The notes below the pieces were generated by a model. That model did no database searches, was not told the DNA's origin, and worked only from the letters and a program-made list of their open reading frames with translations. Source: an uncultured Prevotellaceae bacterium (lineage in GTDB: Bacteria; Bacteroidota; Bacteroidia; Bacteroidales; Bacteroidaceae). From it: a stretch of DNA of 64,000 nucleotides. Shown in pieces: positions 7,945 to 17,281 of the stretch (position 1 is its first letter; every line of letters starts with the position of its first letter). Made by a program: the position numbers and the translations under genes. The DNA lies in the NCBI GenBank assembly GCA_947169115.1, contig CAMVOK010000005.1, positions 62,001 through 126,000 of the forward strand. The letters run 5' to 3'.

Positions 7945-9864
7945 ATGAAAAAATTTTTCTTGTTTCTTTATGGCCTATTGTTCGGCGTTGCCGTGCTGTG
8001 GGCACAATCGTCAGCTGTGATGATGGAGTTGACCGATGTTTTCGGCGACATACATCAGGTGGAGATGAAACCCGGAACCACCATCTATCTTTCACAAAGG
8101 TATTGGGGAAATACATGGTTGGATGTAAACACACAATGGGGGTCCCTTGTTGCATGTGATACGCAGGGCATGCCCTATTATCAGATTCCCATAGGCGAAC
8201 TGGCGAGTATCAGTTACAGTGGAGCCACGGGACAGACCTCGTACACGCTGCCTAACTATGTAGAAAACAAACAGAGCGGCCATCGCATGCGTTGGCGCAT
8301 CGGTGGTCGCGAATACGACATACTGATGCCTGGTGAGTGGAAACTGAGCCAAGACCTTAGAACCCTTACACTCATTACAGCCCTTGGCCAGCAATACCAG
8401 ATGCCATTAGCCAGTGTGGAGAAGATTTGGCGGTGCGAACCAGAGGCACCAGCCACTTATGGTCTGGAGAAAATTCTGGACGATGCCCAAATATACAAAT
8501 TTGCCTTATATAATGGGCAAGCAGGGAGCACCGACTATATGGGCTCGTTATGGGCTACCATGATTCCTGCCTACGAAAGCCAGAAGAATCTGACCCTGCT
8601 GGTACCTACAGACGAAGGTCTCTCGCACTACACCGATGTCGTAAGTTTTGCCAGCAAAACTCCCCGTGTAATTCGTTTTTATAACCAAAGTGGCAACTTC
8701 CCCGTAGGAACCGAGGCTTACCAATATAATCAGGAAACCTATGAGGTGGGAGGAAAATATGGAGCTAATGCCGCCACTGTAAACCAAACCGAGATTGCCA
8801 ATCGTTTGGGTATCATCCTACGTTCCCATGCTATCTACCATAACCGTCCTGAAGATGCTGGACTGGGAATCAGAAGTGGCAACGAATATTTTATTGCCGA
8901 AGATGGCAGTGTAATTCGAGTGCTGAAAGACACACAGGGCGAACCCATTGCGGTACAGGGAAGTTATCAGATAGAGAACGAGCAGAAAGGGCTTACTGAT
9001 GTAACAATAACAGAAAAAACCGAGGGTGTCTATTCTACCCCTTGGAGCCTGACGCAGGCCAATATCACGGAGCGCATAGAGAAAGGAAACGCCTGGGTAT
9101 ACAAATTGGACAATGTCATGATTTCTACCCCTCGTTCGGCCTATAGTGTGCTTTCCAACGATGGCTTATTCGACGGAGAATATCCCTATAAACGTTTCTT
9201 TGAACTTTGCGCTTTTGCCGACAATGATATAATCATGGACTGTGGCGTTGTGGATCGTTCTCTCCCAGCTTCGCAGCGGAATAAATACCTTCAGATATAC
9301 AGAACGTTCCTTGACAACAACGCCCCTGACTACAATCTCCAATGGGTCGGGAACTGTCCCTTCACCCTCTATGTACCCACCAACGAGGCCATAGACAAGG
9401 AAGTGTCCAGTGGGCGGCTCTACACGTGGGAACAAATAATAGCGGAATACGAATCGCATCGTGACCCTGAAACGGAGAAGATTATACTCTCCACTGATGA
9501 CAGTCTTAGCCTGCAACGAAAAATTATGACGATTCCTAACTTTATCCGTGCCCATTTCCATTTCGGAGTAGAGATTGCCGACCAACTGCCTTTCGAGCGT
9601 GAACACAATACTGCCGTGCTGAAAGTGGGTTCACTTGCTACTCCACGCCTCACGGTGCGTGGCCTGGGTAAGGGTAAAATGACTGTAATCGACGAAACAG
9701 GAAATACCTGCAACGTAGTGGATACCCTAAAAAACGTCTTTGTGTGCGAGGTGTCGTGCAGTAAGATAATAAAAAACGTATCTGATCTTCGTAGTGTGAC
9801 GATAAATGCTTATGCTCCAGGAGTTATCCACCAGATAGATGGCGTGCTGAGATACAAGGAGTAA
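7945..9864 (+). CDS. Exported fasciclin (FAS1)-domain protein
   Basis: This 639-residue protein has a signal peptide (MKKFFLFLYGLLFGVAVLWA). Residues 20-180 form a beta-rich N-terminal domain that I do not recognise (VFGDIHQVEMKPGTTIYL). Two FAS1-type motifs follow: NLTLLVPTDEGLSHY near 230 and FTLYVPTNEAIDKEV near 475. The terminal FAS1 signature is also present (NVSDLRSVTINAYAPGVIHQIDGVL). FAS1 domains mediate adhesion in other systems. ATG 7945 is chosen over an upstream ATG because a signal peptide then begins directly. It is followed by a second FAS1 protein and a BspA-like protein on the same strand, likely one surface operon. Confidence 0.75.
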   Translation: MKKFFLFLYGLLFGVAVLWAQSSAVMMELTDVFGDIHQVEMKPGTTIYLSQRYWGNTWLDVNTQWGSLVACDTQGMPYYQIPIGELASISYSGATGQTSYTLPNYVENKQSGHRMRWRIGGREYDILMPGEWKLSQDLRTLTLITALGQQYQMPLASVEKIWRCEPEAPATYGLEKILDDAQIYKFALYNGQAGSTDYMGSLWATMIPAYESQKNLTLLVPTDEGLSHYTDVVSFASKTPRVIRFYNQSGNFPVGTEAYQYNQETYEVGGKYGANAATVNQTEIANRLGIILRSHAIYHNRPEDAGLGIRSGNEYFIAEDGSVIRVLKDTQGEPIAVQGSYQIENEQKGLTDVTITEKTEGVYSTPWSLTQANITERIEKGNAWVYKLDNVMISTPRSAYSVLSNDGLFDGEYPYKRFFELCAFADNDIIMDCGVVDRSLPASQRNKYLQIYRTFLDNNAPDYNLQWVGNCPFTLYVPTNEAIDKEVSSGRLYTWEQIIAEYESHRDPETEKIILSTDDSLSLQRKIMTIPNFIRAHFHFGVEIADQLPFEREHNTAVLKVGSLATPRLTVRGLGKGKMTVIDETGNTCNVVDTLKNVFVCEVSCSKIIKNVSDLRSVTINAYAPGVIHQIDGVLRYKE

Positions 9865-9931
9865 TGAGGATTTAGAAATTATGAAGTATGAATTACGAAT
9901 TACGATTGTAGAAAAACATAAAAGAAAGATT

Positions 9932-11437
9932 ATGAAACGTATATTATATATATTAATAGGAGTGGTTTGCAGTTTGTCCGTACAGGCTCAGACCGTCAGT
10001 GAGCAGTTGAAGGCTGCCTCCAACCTCACCGTCTTCAACCAACTGGTTTCGGCTTGTAACCTACAGGATGAACTAAGCAAGGTGGAGGATGTGGCCTACG
10101 CCGAACTCTATCAGGCCGGGATGATAGATGAATTACCAATACTTTCGACAGAAAATAAACCAAGTTATGTACCCGAACATCGCTATTATGGCTATACTGT
10201 GTTTGCCGAGACCGATGCTTTCTGGCAGCAGGCGTTGGGTAAAAAAACAGCCAACATCAGCGTCACCGATGTAGAGAACTATGTTACGGCTCGTGGTCAG
10301 ACCTTGCGTGAGTTTGTCACCTACCATATTCTGCCCGTGAAACTGGCAAAGGACAAACTGGTTATTCATTACAATGAACGGGGATATAATTACCGAACAA
10401 ATATGGCGTTCACCGTGCCCACCTACGAACTCTACACCACCATTGATGGCACCCGATTATTAAAACTCTACCAGTGTGGTCCAAGTTTCTCCGTTGAGAA
10501 TAGTGGCGATGTCTTTCTGAATCGGACCCCCGTTCTGGACAACGGAATAAACGGTAACCTTCACGAAATAAGTGTCTCCTCCGTTACAGCTGGCATCCGC
10601 GTGGATACTGCACAGGTGGTGAGTGGTGTGAATGGCTATATCTATCCTATTTCATCCTTGCTCCTTTATAGCGATGCCGTACGTCAGCAAGTGTTGGGCG
10701 GACGGCTACGTTTCGATATGGCAGGACTCTTTCCCGAACTAATGAATAATGACATACGGGCCAATCGCATAGAAGAGAAAAATATAGGTATCCCAGTAAG
10801 CAGTGTTTACCAGTATTGCGATGGTTTGGAAATTCAAGATAGAACCCAATTCTATTATTTATCAGGACTTGGACGCGATTGGTATAACTGGCAGGGTGAT
10901 GAGTTTAATATTCTTGGCCAAGTAGATTTTACCCTACGTCTTCCACCAGTACCCAATGATGGAGAATACGAACTAAGAATTGGAACCCAATCGAATACCA
11001 GTTATCGCAACATCGTTCAGTTTTATATGGGTACAAATAAAGAAAGTTTGTCACCTGCCGGCCTGTCCGTTGACATGCGTGAGGGAGGAACAGTGCGTCG
11101 CACTCCTGCTGGAAATCTCCCAAGCCGACAGAAATGGGAGGCAGACAATGTTAATGACTCAATATCTAACCGCATGATAGATTTGCGGCTTTATGAAGCA
11201 GGAGTACTGAAAGGCCCAAGGATATATTCTTTTACGCCAGGTTCTACCAACTATGCTCGCGATGCCGAATCTACACTGCGTCGCATCATCTGGCGTGGCC
11301 AACTGAAGGCCGGGGAGACCTACTATCTACGCGTTCAGGGATTGCTTGATGATAAGAAGCAAGCTTATCTCGATTATATGGAATGGTGCCCTAGGTCGGT
11401 TTATGCTAATCCTAATGAGCCTGAAGACACTTGGTAA
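9932..11437 (+). CDS. Exported fasciclin-like protein
   Basis: This 501-residue protein has signal peptide MKRILYILIGVVCSLSVQA. A FAS1-like first half reads TVFNQLVSACNL, then YTVFAETDAFWQQAL and LREFVTYHILPVKL. It ends the domain with GVNGYIYPISSLLLY. The second half (about 290-501) is beta-rich and resembles the structure-only C-terminal region of Bacteroidota fasciclin proteins. The frame is open from 9881, but 9881-9931 falls in a dispersed attacgaat-type repeat, so ATG 9932 at the signal peptide is preferred. It sits between another FAS1 protein and the LRR protein. Confidence 0.7.
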   Translation: MKRILYILIGVVCSLSVQAQTVSEQLKAASNLTVFNQLVSACNLQDELSKVEDVAYAELYQAGMIDELPILSTENKPSYVPEHRYYGYTVFAETDAFWQQALGKKTANISVTDVENYVTARGQTLREFVTYHILPVKLAKDKLVIHYNERGYNYRTNMAFTVPTYELYTTIDGTRLLKLYQCGPSFSVENSGDVFLNRTPVLDNGINGNLHEISVSSVTAGIRVDTAQVVSGVNGYIYPISSLLLYSDAVRQQVLGGRLRFDMAGLFPELMNNDIRANRIEEKNIGIPVSSVYQYCDGLEIQDRTQFYYLSGLGRDWYNWQGDEFNILGQVDFTLRLPPVPNDGEYELRIGTQSNTSYRNIVQFYMGTNKESLSPAGLSVDMREGGTVRRTPAGNLPSRQKWEADNVNDSISNRMIDLRLYEAGVLKGPRIYSFTPGSTNYARDAESTLRRIIWRGQLKAGETYYLRVQGLLDDKKQAYLDYMEWCPRSVYANPNEPEDTW

Positions 11438-11494
11438 TTACATATTACGAGGTGCGAAGTACGAATACGAGCTACAATCTAAAATTGAAGAACT

Positions 11495-13546
11495 ATGAAA
11501 CGTAAAATATTATCTGTTTTAATTATATGTCTGGTCACAGTGGCCATGGCACAACAAGGAGTAAAGTATCGCATAACCAGCGATGGTACACTGGAAGTAG
11601 CAGGTTACACAGGAAGTAAAGAATACCTCCTGATTGTTCCTGAAAAAGTGGAATTAGATGGTCGGAGTTACACAGTAACAGCTATTGCCGATAGTGCCTT
11701 TTATGGAAACGGAAGTAGCAATGATACATGCCGTTTAGTCTCGATTTTTATGCCAAATACTATAAAGAGAATCGGCAATATGGCCTTTGCGAATTGCAAT
11801 ATGCTCAGTTACATCCGGATGTCGCCCAATGTAGAACATATTGGACATGGCGCATTCTTTGGCTGTAACGCATTGGGTCGTATCGACCTGCCAGAGTCGA
11901 TAGTCCGTATTGATAGCGCGGCCTTTGCCAGTACACAGGGAATGTACACCATTGGGATCTCGCAACTGCCCGAACTTACGAAGATACCAGAAAAGGCATT
12001 TCAGGAATGTCGCAGATTACGCCACTTCCCTATCGGAGATAAAGTAACTGAAATTGGGGAATCGGCATTCCGCAATGCAGGACTTGTCGATATCAACCTT
12101 AGTGGCTATCAGGGTGAAATAGGTAAACTTGCCTTTAATGGTTGTGATTCCCTTTCTCACCTCGTTTTGCCTACTGACAATGCATATTGCTATAACTCGG
12201 AAGATGGAAAGGTTCTCTATGAACGACAGCAGGGATGTATACTGTCTGTGCTGCCTTCGGTAGAATCCCTTGTAGTAGGTTCTCCAGAGACAGGAGCAGA
12301 GGAAATTCTTGATGGAAAGTTTTCCAGACTTACCTTATTGGAACTGCCCCATACTTGGAAAACAGCCATCAGTGCAGGAATGCATACCCTGCGTGACCTA
12401 ACCGTGCGTACAGAAAAACCCTTTCAAATGAGTCTGTCAACATGGGCACCAGAATTGAAAGTTAACGTCTTCAACTATGCCCAAAAATATTTCGTCAACG
12501 CTAGTTCGTGGAATCAATTTGTATATCAGGATATCAATCGTCCTACAGAACAACTTTATATAGCAGAAGTCTGGCCTATGTATGACGGACGGAAATGTCG
12601 ATTGGGCAGGGATGGTGTAGTATGGGAGCCGGAAAACTGGAATCAGGAACTGGAAGAAAAGTTCCCGCAATATTTCAGTTCAGAATCATACAACGAGGAA
12701 GACAAAACTGACTATCGCGAGTTCCAACTGAGCCGTTATTTGACGGACGAAAAGGTATATACCTACGGTGGACAACCATACGAAATCATACATTGCATTG
12801 ACGGAAACATCCACCTCAGTTCAGCATTCGACGTGAACGACTATGTCAATTGGTATTTGCACACTGACACAATATTTGGCAATGAACTATATTACAAAAC
12901 AGATGCGGTAATTACTCATGTTAAAGCAGGAACTCAGGTTGATGCTAACGGAAATGTTTCTGACACCGATTATTGGAGCATTGGTTGTTACAACTATAAT
13001 CTCATCAATCTTGACTATGCCCTGAATATGGTTCCGGGGATTGTTTATGACGTGGATTTGCTGGTAGCTCCGTTCCATTATGGGGAAAAATACTATATTT
13101 CTATAGAAAATGATAGCATACCTATTAAGGAGCGCGTAGAATATAGTTTGCTGTATAATAACCAGAATGAAGATGGCCAGATGGCTCAGTCTGCCTTGGA
13201 CACACTCATTGTGGAGTACAATGGCAAAGTACAGCCTATTCGTCTTTATGAAAACATAGAGGTGAAAGGGGATTGGGGAAATAAGTTAAGACTTAAAGTT
13301 CTCAGAGTAGAGGGTACGTATAATACAAAGAATGGCTATGATAAACAACTGAACATTGTCGGTGTTGTGGCCAAGCCCAAGACGGACGTTCCTTTGCTGC
13401 CTACAGCCGTAGAAAGACCTGCTGATTCGGCCCCCGTGCCCGTGGCCTATTACGACCTTTCGGGTCGTCGCCTTTCGAAACCCGTGCGTGGTGTGAACAT
13501 CGTGCGTTACTCCGACGGTTCGTCACGTCGTGTGATGGTCAGATAG
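11495..13546 (+). CDS. BspA-like leucine-rich repeat protein with T9SS tail
   Basis: This 683-residue exported protein has signal peptide MKRKILSVLIICLVTVAMA. LRR_5 (BspA/TpLRR) repeats run from about residue 60 to 240 with the pattern IADSAF ... IKRIGNMAFANC ... VEHIGHGAFFGC. BspA-like proteins bind host or matrix proteins in oral relatives. The middle has no recognised domain. The C terminus (YYDLSGRRLSKPVRGVNIV ... RVMVR) is a T9SS type-A tail. It follows two fasciclin proteins at short spacing, suggesting a co-transcribed adhesion set. Confidence 0.85.
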   Translation: MKRKILSVLIICLVTVAMAQQGVKYRITSDGTLEVAGYTGSKEYLLIVPEKVELDGRSYTVTAIADSAFYGNGSSNDTCRLVSIFMPNTIKRIGNMAFANCNMLSYIRMSPNVEHIGHGAFFGCNALGRIDLPESIVRIDSAAFASTQGMYTIGISQLPELTKIPEKAFQECRRLRHFPIGDKVTEIGESAFRNAGLVDINLSGYQGEIGKLAFNGCDSLSHLVLPTDNAYCYNSEDGKVLYERQQGCILSVLPSVESLVVGSPETGAEEILDGKFSRLTLLELPHTWKTAISAGMHTLRDLTVRTEKPFQMSLSTWAPELKVNVFNYAQKYFVNASSWNQFVYQDINRPTEQLYIAEVWPMYDGRKCRLGRDGVVWEPENWNQELEEKFPQYFSSESYNEEDKTDYREFQLSRYLTDEKVYTYGGQPYEIIHCIDGNIHLSSAFDVNDYVNWYLHTDTIFGNELYYKTDAVITHVKAGTQVDANGNVSDTDYWSIGCYNYNLINLDYALNMVPGIVYDVDLLVAPFHYGEKYYISIENDSIPIKERVEYSLLYNNQNEDGQMAQSALDTLIVEYNGKVQPIRLYENIEVKGDWGNKLRLKVLRVEGTYNTKNGYDKQLNIVGVVAKPKTDVPLLPTAVERPADSAPVPVAYYDLSGRRLSKPVRGVNIVRYSDGSSRRVMVR

Positions 13547-13679
13547 ATGCCCATAGCTAAATGTGAATCCAATTATCCGTTGGATGTAAGGAGGATGCAA
13601 GCCTGATTCTACATCCGATATATTGATGAAACAACACGTAAGGCGGTAATGAAGTAAACTCTGAATGATTAAATGATGA

Positions 13680-13713
13680 CACCGTGGCACGGGAGCATCC
13701 CCGTGTCACGGTG
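13680..13713 (+). terminator. Strong hairpin after the fasciclin/LRR genes
   Basis: Two 14-base arms (CACCGTGGCACGGG and CCCGTGTCACGGTG) pair completely, allowing one G-U, around a six-base loop. The T-run afterwards is poor, so it may be a terminator or an mRNA-protecting hairpin. Confidence 0.5.
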
Positions 13714-13765
13714 CGTTAAAATAAGACGTTAAACGGCACAAATATTACAAAATATAGAATTAAAT

Positions 13766-13796
13766 TTTGAAATCCGGAACAAAGTAGTTACCTTTG
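13766..13796 (+). promoter_or_regulatory. Promoter of higBA
   Basis: TTTG at 13766-13769, 19-base spacer and TACCTTTG at 13789-13796 give a full consensus match, 16 bases upstream of the higB ATG. Confidence 0.8.
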
Positions 13797-13812
13797 CGGA
13801 AAGATTAATGAG

Positions 13813-14109
13813 ATGAGAATCATTGCAAGGAGTACGTTGATAGAGTATTATACACGCAACCCTCAAGCTAAAACCGCTCTCGAGGAATGGTATGAGAAGA
13901 CGAGCAAAGCCGAGTGGCATAACTTCGCAGACATACGTGCGACGTTTGCTACGGTTTCGCAAGTAGGTCGCCAGCACTATGTGTTTAACATCAAGGGAAA
14001 CGACTATCGGCTGGTGGTAGTAATTCAGTTTACACCTCAGCGCGTATATATCCGGTTTGTAGGTACTCATGCAGAATATGATAGGATAAAGGACATTCAA
14101 AATATATAA
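13813..14109 (+). CDS. higB: HigB-type mRNA interferase toxin
   Basis: This 98-residue protein belongs to the HigB toxin family (RelE-fold ribosome-dependent mRNA endonuclease). Recognisable elements are the opening RIIARSTLIEYYTRNPQAKTAL, the central DIRATFATVSQVGRQHYVFNIKGNDYRLV and the ending VYIRFVGTHAEYDRI. The toxin gene precedes its antitoxin by four bases, the usual order for higBA. A consensus promoter lies directly upstream. Nothing suggests inactivation. Confidence 0.9.
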   Translation: MRIIARSTLIEYYTRNPQAKTALEEWYEKTSKAEWHNFADIRATFATVSQVGRQHYVFNIKGNDYRLVVVIQFTPQRVYIRFVGTHAEYDRIKDIQNI

Positions 14110-14113
14110 GATA

Positions 14114-14479
14114 ATGGCACAGATAAAAAGTGAACAGGCATATCGTGCAGCATTGAAACGTATAGACGAACTGCTGCCGTTGACGGGCGACGATGTTGCC
14201 CGCGATGACCCAAATGTCTTGGAGCTGGACATGCTTTCGGATATGGTGGAGGAATACGAGGAGGTTCACTATCCCATTGGTAAGCCCAGCATTGCAGACG
14301 TGATGAAACTGCGTATGTACGAAATGGGGCTGAACCAGCAGGGGGTGGCTGCGCTGTTGGGAATAAGTCCATCGCGAATAAGCGAACTGTTGCATGGAAA
14401 GGCAGAACCGACGTTGACCATAGCCCGCAGTATGGTGCAGAAACTTAACATTGCCCCAGAGGTTGTTTTAGGAATATAA
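14114..14479 (+). CDS. higA: HigA-type antitoxin with Xre HTH
   Basis: This 121-residue protein has a helix-turn-helix in its C-terminal half (MGLNQQGVAALLGISPSRISELLHGKAEPT). The N-terminal half is acidic, of the type that wraps the toxin in HigBA systems. It should neutralise HigB and repress the shared promoter at 13.77 kb. It begins four bases after higB. Directly downstream is a repeat composite and then rpoD. Confidence 0.9.
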   Translation: MAQIKSEQAYRAALKRIDELLPLTGDDVARDDPNVLELDMLSDMVEEYEEVHYPIGKPSIADVMKLRMYEMGLNQQGVAALLGISPSRISELLHGKAEPTLTIARSMVQKLNIAPEVVLGI

Positions 14480-14480
14480 A

Positions 14481-14810
14481 GGGTGAGAAGTGAGAGGTGA
14501 GAAGTGAGAAGTGAGAAGTGAGAAGAGAGAGGTGAGAAGAATTAGAGTTTAAGAGTTTAAGAGTTTAAGAGTTTTAAGTGTTTAAGAGTTTAAGGCTTTC
14601 TCCCTCCCCAGGGAGGGCCGGGGTGGGCCTTAGAAGCCTCACCCCCAACCCCTCTCCGAAGGGCGAGGGGAGTGTTTACTACTAATAGTGACAATTTAAT
14701 TTTTAACTTTTCACTTTTAATTTTTCACTTTTAATTTTTAATTAAGGCATTCCCCCTCCCCAGGGAGGGTCGGGGTGGGCCTTAGAGGTTTAGAGGGTTA
14801 AGGTTAAGGT
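14481..14810. repeat. Modular intergenic repeat composite, copy B
   Basis: The 434-base gap 14480-14913 contains this composite and the rpoD promoter. Order: GTGAGAAG-rich tract; AGAGTTTAAG units; CCCTCCCCAGGGAGGG hairpin module; CCCCTCTCC...GAGGGG hairpin module with TTTACTACTAATAGTGACAA; TTTTTAACTTTTAATT units; and a second CCCTCCCC hairpin module. It is in inverted orientation to copy A and direct orientation to C and D. Confidence 0.85.
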
Positions 14811-14856
14811 TATCGTCAAGGTTGAAGGGTTGAAACGTTAAGTTTTTGGGAAAAAG

Positions 14857-14888
14857 TTTGGAAATGTCGCAAGAAAGTTGTATTTTCG
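14857..14888 (+). promoter_or_regulatory. Promoter of rpoD
   Basis: TTTG at 14857-14860 and TATTTTCG at 14881-14888, 20-base spacer; one mismatch in the -7 box. It places the transcript start near 14895, before the ATG at 14914 and after the in-frame upstream start at 14878. Confidence 0.7.
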
Positions 14889-14913
14889 CGCCGTTTATTA
14901 TGCACCTATAGGA

Positions 14914-15774
14914 ATGAAGCAGTTAAAAATCACCAAAAGCATTACGAACCGAGAGAGTGCCTCGCTCGATAAGTACTTGCAAGAGATAGGCCGCGAAGAT
15001 CTGATTGTCGTTGAAGAAGAGGTGGAGCTGGCACAGCGCATCCGCAAGGGCGACCGTGCCGCACTGGAGAAGCTGACAAAGGCCAATTTGCGCTTTGTGG
15101 TTTCGGTGGCCAAGCAGTACCAGAACCAGGGATTGAGCTTGCCCGACCTCATCAACGAGGGAAATCTGGGACTGATAAAGGCCGCCGAGAAGTTTGACGA
15201 GACACGCGGATTCAAGTTTATCTCGTATGCCGTATGGTGGATTCGACAGAGTATTCTGCAGGCTTTGGCCGAGCAGAGCCGCATTGTGCGTCTGCCCTTG
15301 AACCAGGTGGGTTCGCTCAACAAGATAAGCAAGGCGTACAGCAAGTTTGAGCAGGAGAACGAGCGCCGGCCCAGTCCCGACGAACTGGCCGAGGAACTGG
15401 ATTTGCCAGTGGATAAGATTAGCGATACGCTGAAGGTGAGCGGTCGCCACATCTCGGTGGATGCTCCCTTCGTGGAGGGAGAGGACAATTCGCTGTTGGA
15501 CGTGCTGGTGAACGACGACAGCCCCATGGCCGACCGTACGCTGGTGAACGAGAGTCTGTCGCGTGAGATAGACCGTGCCCTGGATACGCTGACGGAACGC
15601 GAAAAGGCCATCATACAGATGTTCTTCGGTATCGGCCGACAGGAGATGACCCTGGAGGAAATCGGGGATGAGTTTAACCTCACCCGTGAACGTGTGCGCC
15701 AGATTAAGGAGAAGGCCATACGCCGCCTTCGCCAGAACTCGAAGAATAAACTGCTGAAATCGTATCTGGGATAA
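14914..15774 (+). CDS. rpoD: Primary sigma factor RpoD (Bacteroidota type)
   Basis: This 286-residue housekeeping sigma factor directs RNA polymerase to TTTG/TAnnTTTG promoters. It opens with [21 protein letters not shown], then has region 1.2 ([17 protein letters not shown]), region 2 ([47 protein letters not shown]), region 3 and region 4 ([28 protein letters not shown]). Region 1.1 and the non-conserved region are absent, as normal for the phylum. ATG 14914 is chosen because homologues start [11 protein letters not shown] and the promoter excludes the upstream frame. Its stop overlaps the next ATG by one base, so downstream genes may share its transcript. Confidence 0.97.
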   Translation: MKQLKITKSITNRESASLDKYLQEIGREDLIVVEEEVELAQRIRKGDRAALEKLTKANLRFVVSVAKQYQNQGLSLPDLINEGNLGLIKAAEKFDETRGFKFISYAVWWIRQSILQALAEQSRIVRLPLNQVGSLNKISKAYSKFEQENERRPSPDELAEELDLPVDKISDTLKVSGRHISVDAPFVEGEDNSLLDVLVNDDSPMADRTLVNESLSREIDRALDTLTEREKAIIQMFFGIGRQEMTLEEIGDEFNLTRERVRQIKEKAIRRLRQNSKNKLLKSYLG

Positions 15775-16235
15775 TGAGGAAGGTGCTTCTGTGTGCATGG
15801 CTGTTCGTGATGCTGGCAACTGTGGCTATGGCCTACCAGGTGCAGCCGCGCAAGCTGCGTGTCTATATGTTTGGCTTTGCTACGTCGTATGTCGATTCGG
15901 TGTCGTACATGACCGACCTGCAGGCCGTTGACGCCTACATTATGCCCAATGGCTTCCTGGCCTACCGTTCGCTTTATTCCTTGCAGCTCAACAACTACCT
16001 TCTTGCCAAGCGCGGACGTGAGAATATGACTTGTACGGTTTTCTTCTCCAAGAGCAAGTCGAAGGCTGAGAAGAAGTTCCAGAAGGTCAGAAAGAAATTC
16101 CAAAAGACTCACCGTGGCATCATACAGCCCTTGGGCATAGATGTCTTCCGGTTTGAACCCGAGGAGTGGACGGAATTTGTGCCAACCGAGGCTCTGCCGT
16201 CAGATACGATAAATACCCCAACACAAAAGAAATGA
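15774..16235 (+). CDS. Exported protein of unknown function
   Basis: This 153-residue protein has a signal peptide (RKVLLCAWLFVMLATVAMA). The mature part reads QVQPRKLRVYMFGFATSYVDSVSYMTDLQAVDAYI and has a very basic stretch (KSKSKAEKKFQKVRKKFQK) near residues 95-115. I do not recognise a named family; similar short exported proteins occur in other Bacteroidota. Its ATG overlaps the rpoD stop by one base, and its TGA overlaps the ATG of the kinase-like gene (ATGA). Confidence 0.75.
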   Translation: MRKVLLCAWLFVMLATVAMAYQVQPRKLRVYMFGFATSYVDSVSYMTDLQAVDAYIMPNGFLAYRSLYSLQLNNYLLAKRGRENMTCTVFFSKSKSKAEKKFQKVRKKFQKTHRGIIQPLGIDVFRFEPEEWTEFVPTEALPSDTINTPTQKK

Positions 16236-17125
16236 GAGAGACCTATTATCGAGTTGGAGGACATCTGCTGAAGATTCAGTATAAGGACGAGGGGAACGAT
16301 GAGTCGCTGATTCCCTCGTTTCTACCCTTTGTGCTGGATGGCGCAGACGGCGAGACTCCCCTGTTGACGCTTACCGTGGATGATAATTACCATTACGAGG
16401 GGGAGCGTGACGAGGTAGGACAATTTGATGGCAGCGGGAATAACTATGGTGTGTACCTGCTGCCTGACGAGGGGTATCTTGTGGAGATGAGCAACCCGAA
16501 GCGGGTGCTTTGTGGAATATTGCGTGCCGACAAGGATTTTACGAATTGTACGGTGGCGCTGGTCCCGGGGGATTTTCGCAACCGTAACTTCGCCCTGAAC
16601 AATGCCCTGATGATGGCATACGCCTTTGCTTCGGCCGACAAACAGACGGTGTTGCTGCATGCCAGTGTCATTCGCAAGGATGGGTATGGGTATCTGATGA
16701 CGGCTCCGAGTGGAACGGGAAAGAGTACACACACTTATCTGTGGTACAAGAATATTCCCGGTTGTGACTTGATGAACGATGACAATCCCGTGGTGCGTAT
16801 CGTAGAGGGGCAGCCCATTATCTATGGTACTCCCTGGAGCGGTAAGACGCCCTGTTATCGTAACATACAGGCTCCCGTAGGAGGTATTATACGCATCCAG
16901 CAACGTCCCCGAAACGAGATTCGCCAGATGCGCCCCGTGGAATCCCTGGCCATGCTGCTTCCGGCTGCCAGTTGCATGAAATGGGATAAGCGCATTTATC
17001 TGGGAGTATGTGATACGCTGTCGGCAATCATCGGCCGCATCCGTATCTATGAACTGGGATGCTTGCCCGACGCCGAGGCTGCATGGTTGTGCTACAACAC
17101 CGTGGGGGTGAAGGGTGAAGAGTGA
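16232..17125 (+). CDS. HPr-kinase-like ATPase (HprK C-terminal superfamily)
   Basis: This 297-residue protein has a Walker A loop at about 158-166 (APSGTGKST) preceded by LLHASVIRKDGYGYLM. An acidic pair follows (LMNDDNPVVRI, about 178-188), and then YGTPWSGKTPCY. This is the layout of the HPr kinase/phosphorylase catalytic superfamily, including PEP-carboxykinase-like and RiPP-associated kinases. The N-terminal domain of true HprK is absent, so its target is unlikely to be known HPr Ser46. ATG 16232 is used because it overlaps the upstream stop. Its last codons run into repeat copy C. S26-type peptidase and PqqD-like genes follow. Confidence 0.7.
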   Translation: MRETYYRVGGHLLKIQYKDEGNDESLIPSFLPFVLDGADGETPLLTLTVDDNYHYEGERDEVGQFDGSGNNYGVYLLPDEGYLVEMSNPKRVLCGILRADKDFTNCTVALVPGDFRNRNFALNNALMMAYAFASADKQTVLLHASVIRKDGYGYLMTAPSGTGKSTHTYLWYKNIPGCDLMNDDNPVVRIVEGQPIIYGTPWSGKTPCYRNIQAPVGGIIRIQQRPRNEIRQMRPVESLAMLLPAASCMKWDKRIYLGVCDTLSAIIGRIRIYELGCLPDAEAAWLCYNTVGVKGEE

Positions 17126-17281
17126 AGAAGCCTCACCCCCAACCCCTCTCCGAAGGGCGAGGGGAGTGTTTACTACTAATAGTGACAATTTAATTTTTAA
17201 CTTTTAATTTTTAACTTTTAATTTTTAATTAAGGCTTTCTCCCTCCCCAGGGAGGGCCGGGGTGGGCCTTAGAGGTTTAAG
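17123..17281. repeat. Modular intergenic repeat composite, copy C
   Basis: Fills the gap between the kinase-like and S26-type genes. It contains the CCCCTCTCC...GAGGGG hairpin module with TTTACTACTAATAGTGACAA, several TTTTTAACTTTTAATT units and the CCCTCCCC AGGGAGGG hairpin module. It begins at the kinase stop codon and ends at the GTG of the next gene. Confidence 0.85.

Noticed and set aside
13680..13713. Attachment site or phage-related palindrome
   Set aside because: No integrase or phage gene nearby; the hairpin is best explained as transcript-end structure.
14898..16112. 404-residue minus-strand ORF over rpoD
   Set aside because: Serine/arginine-rich antisense translation; the plus strand encodes an unmistakable RpoD.
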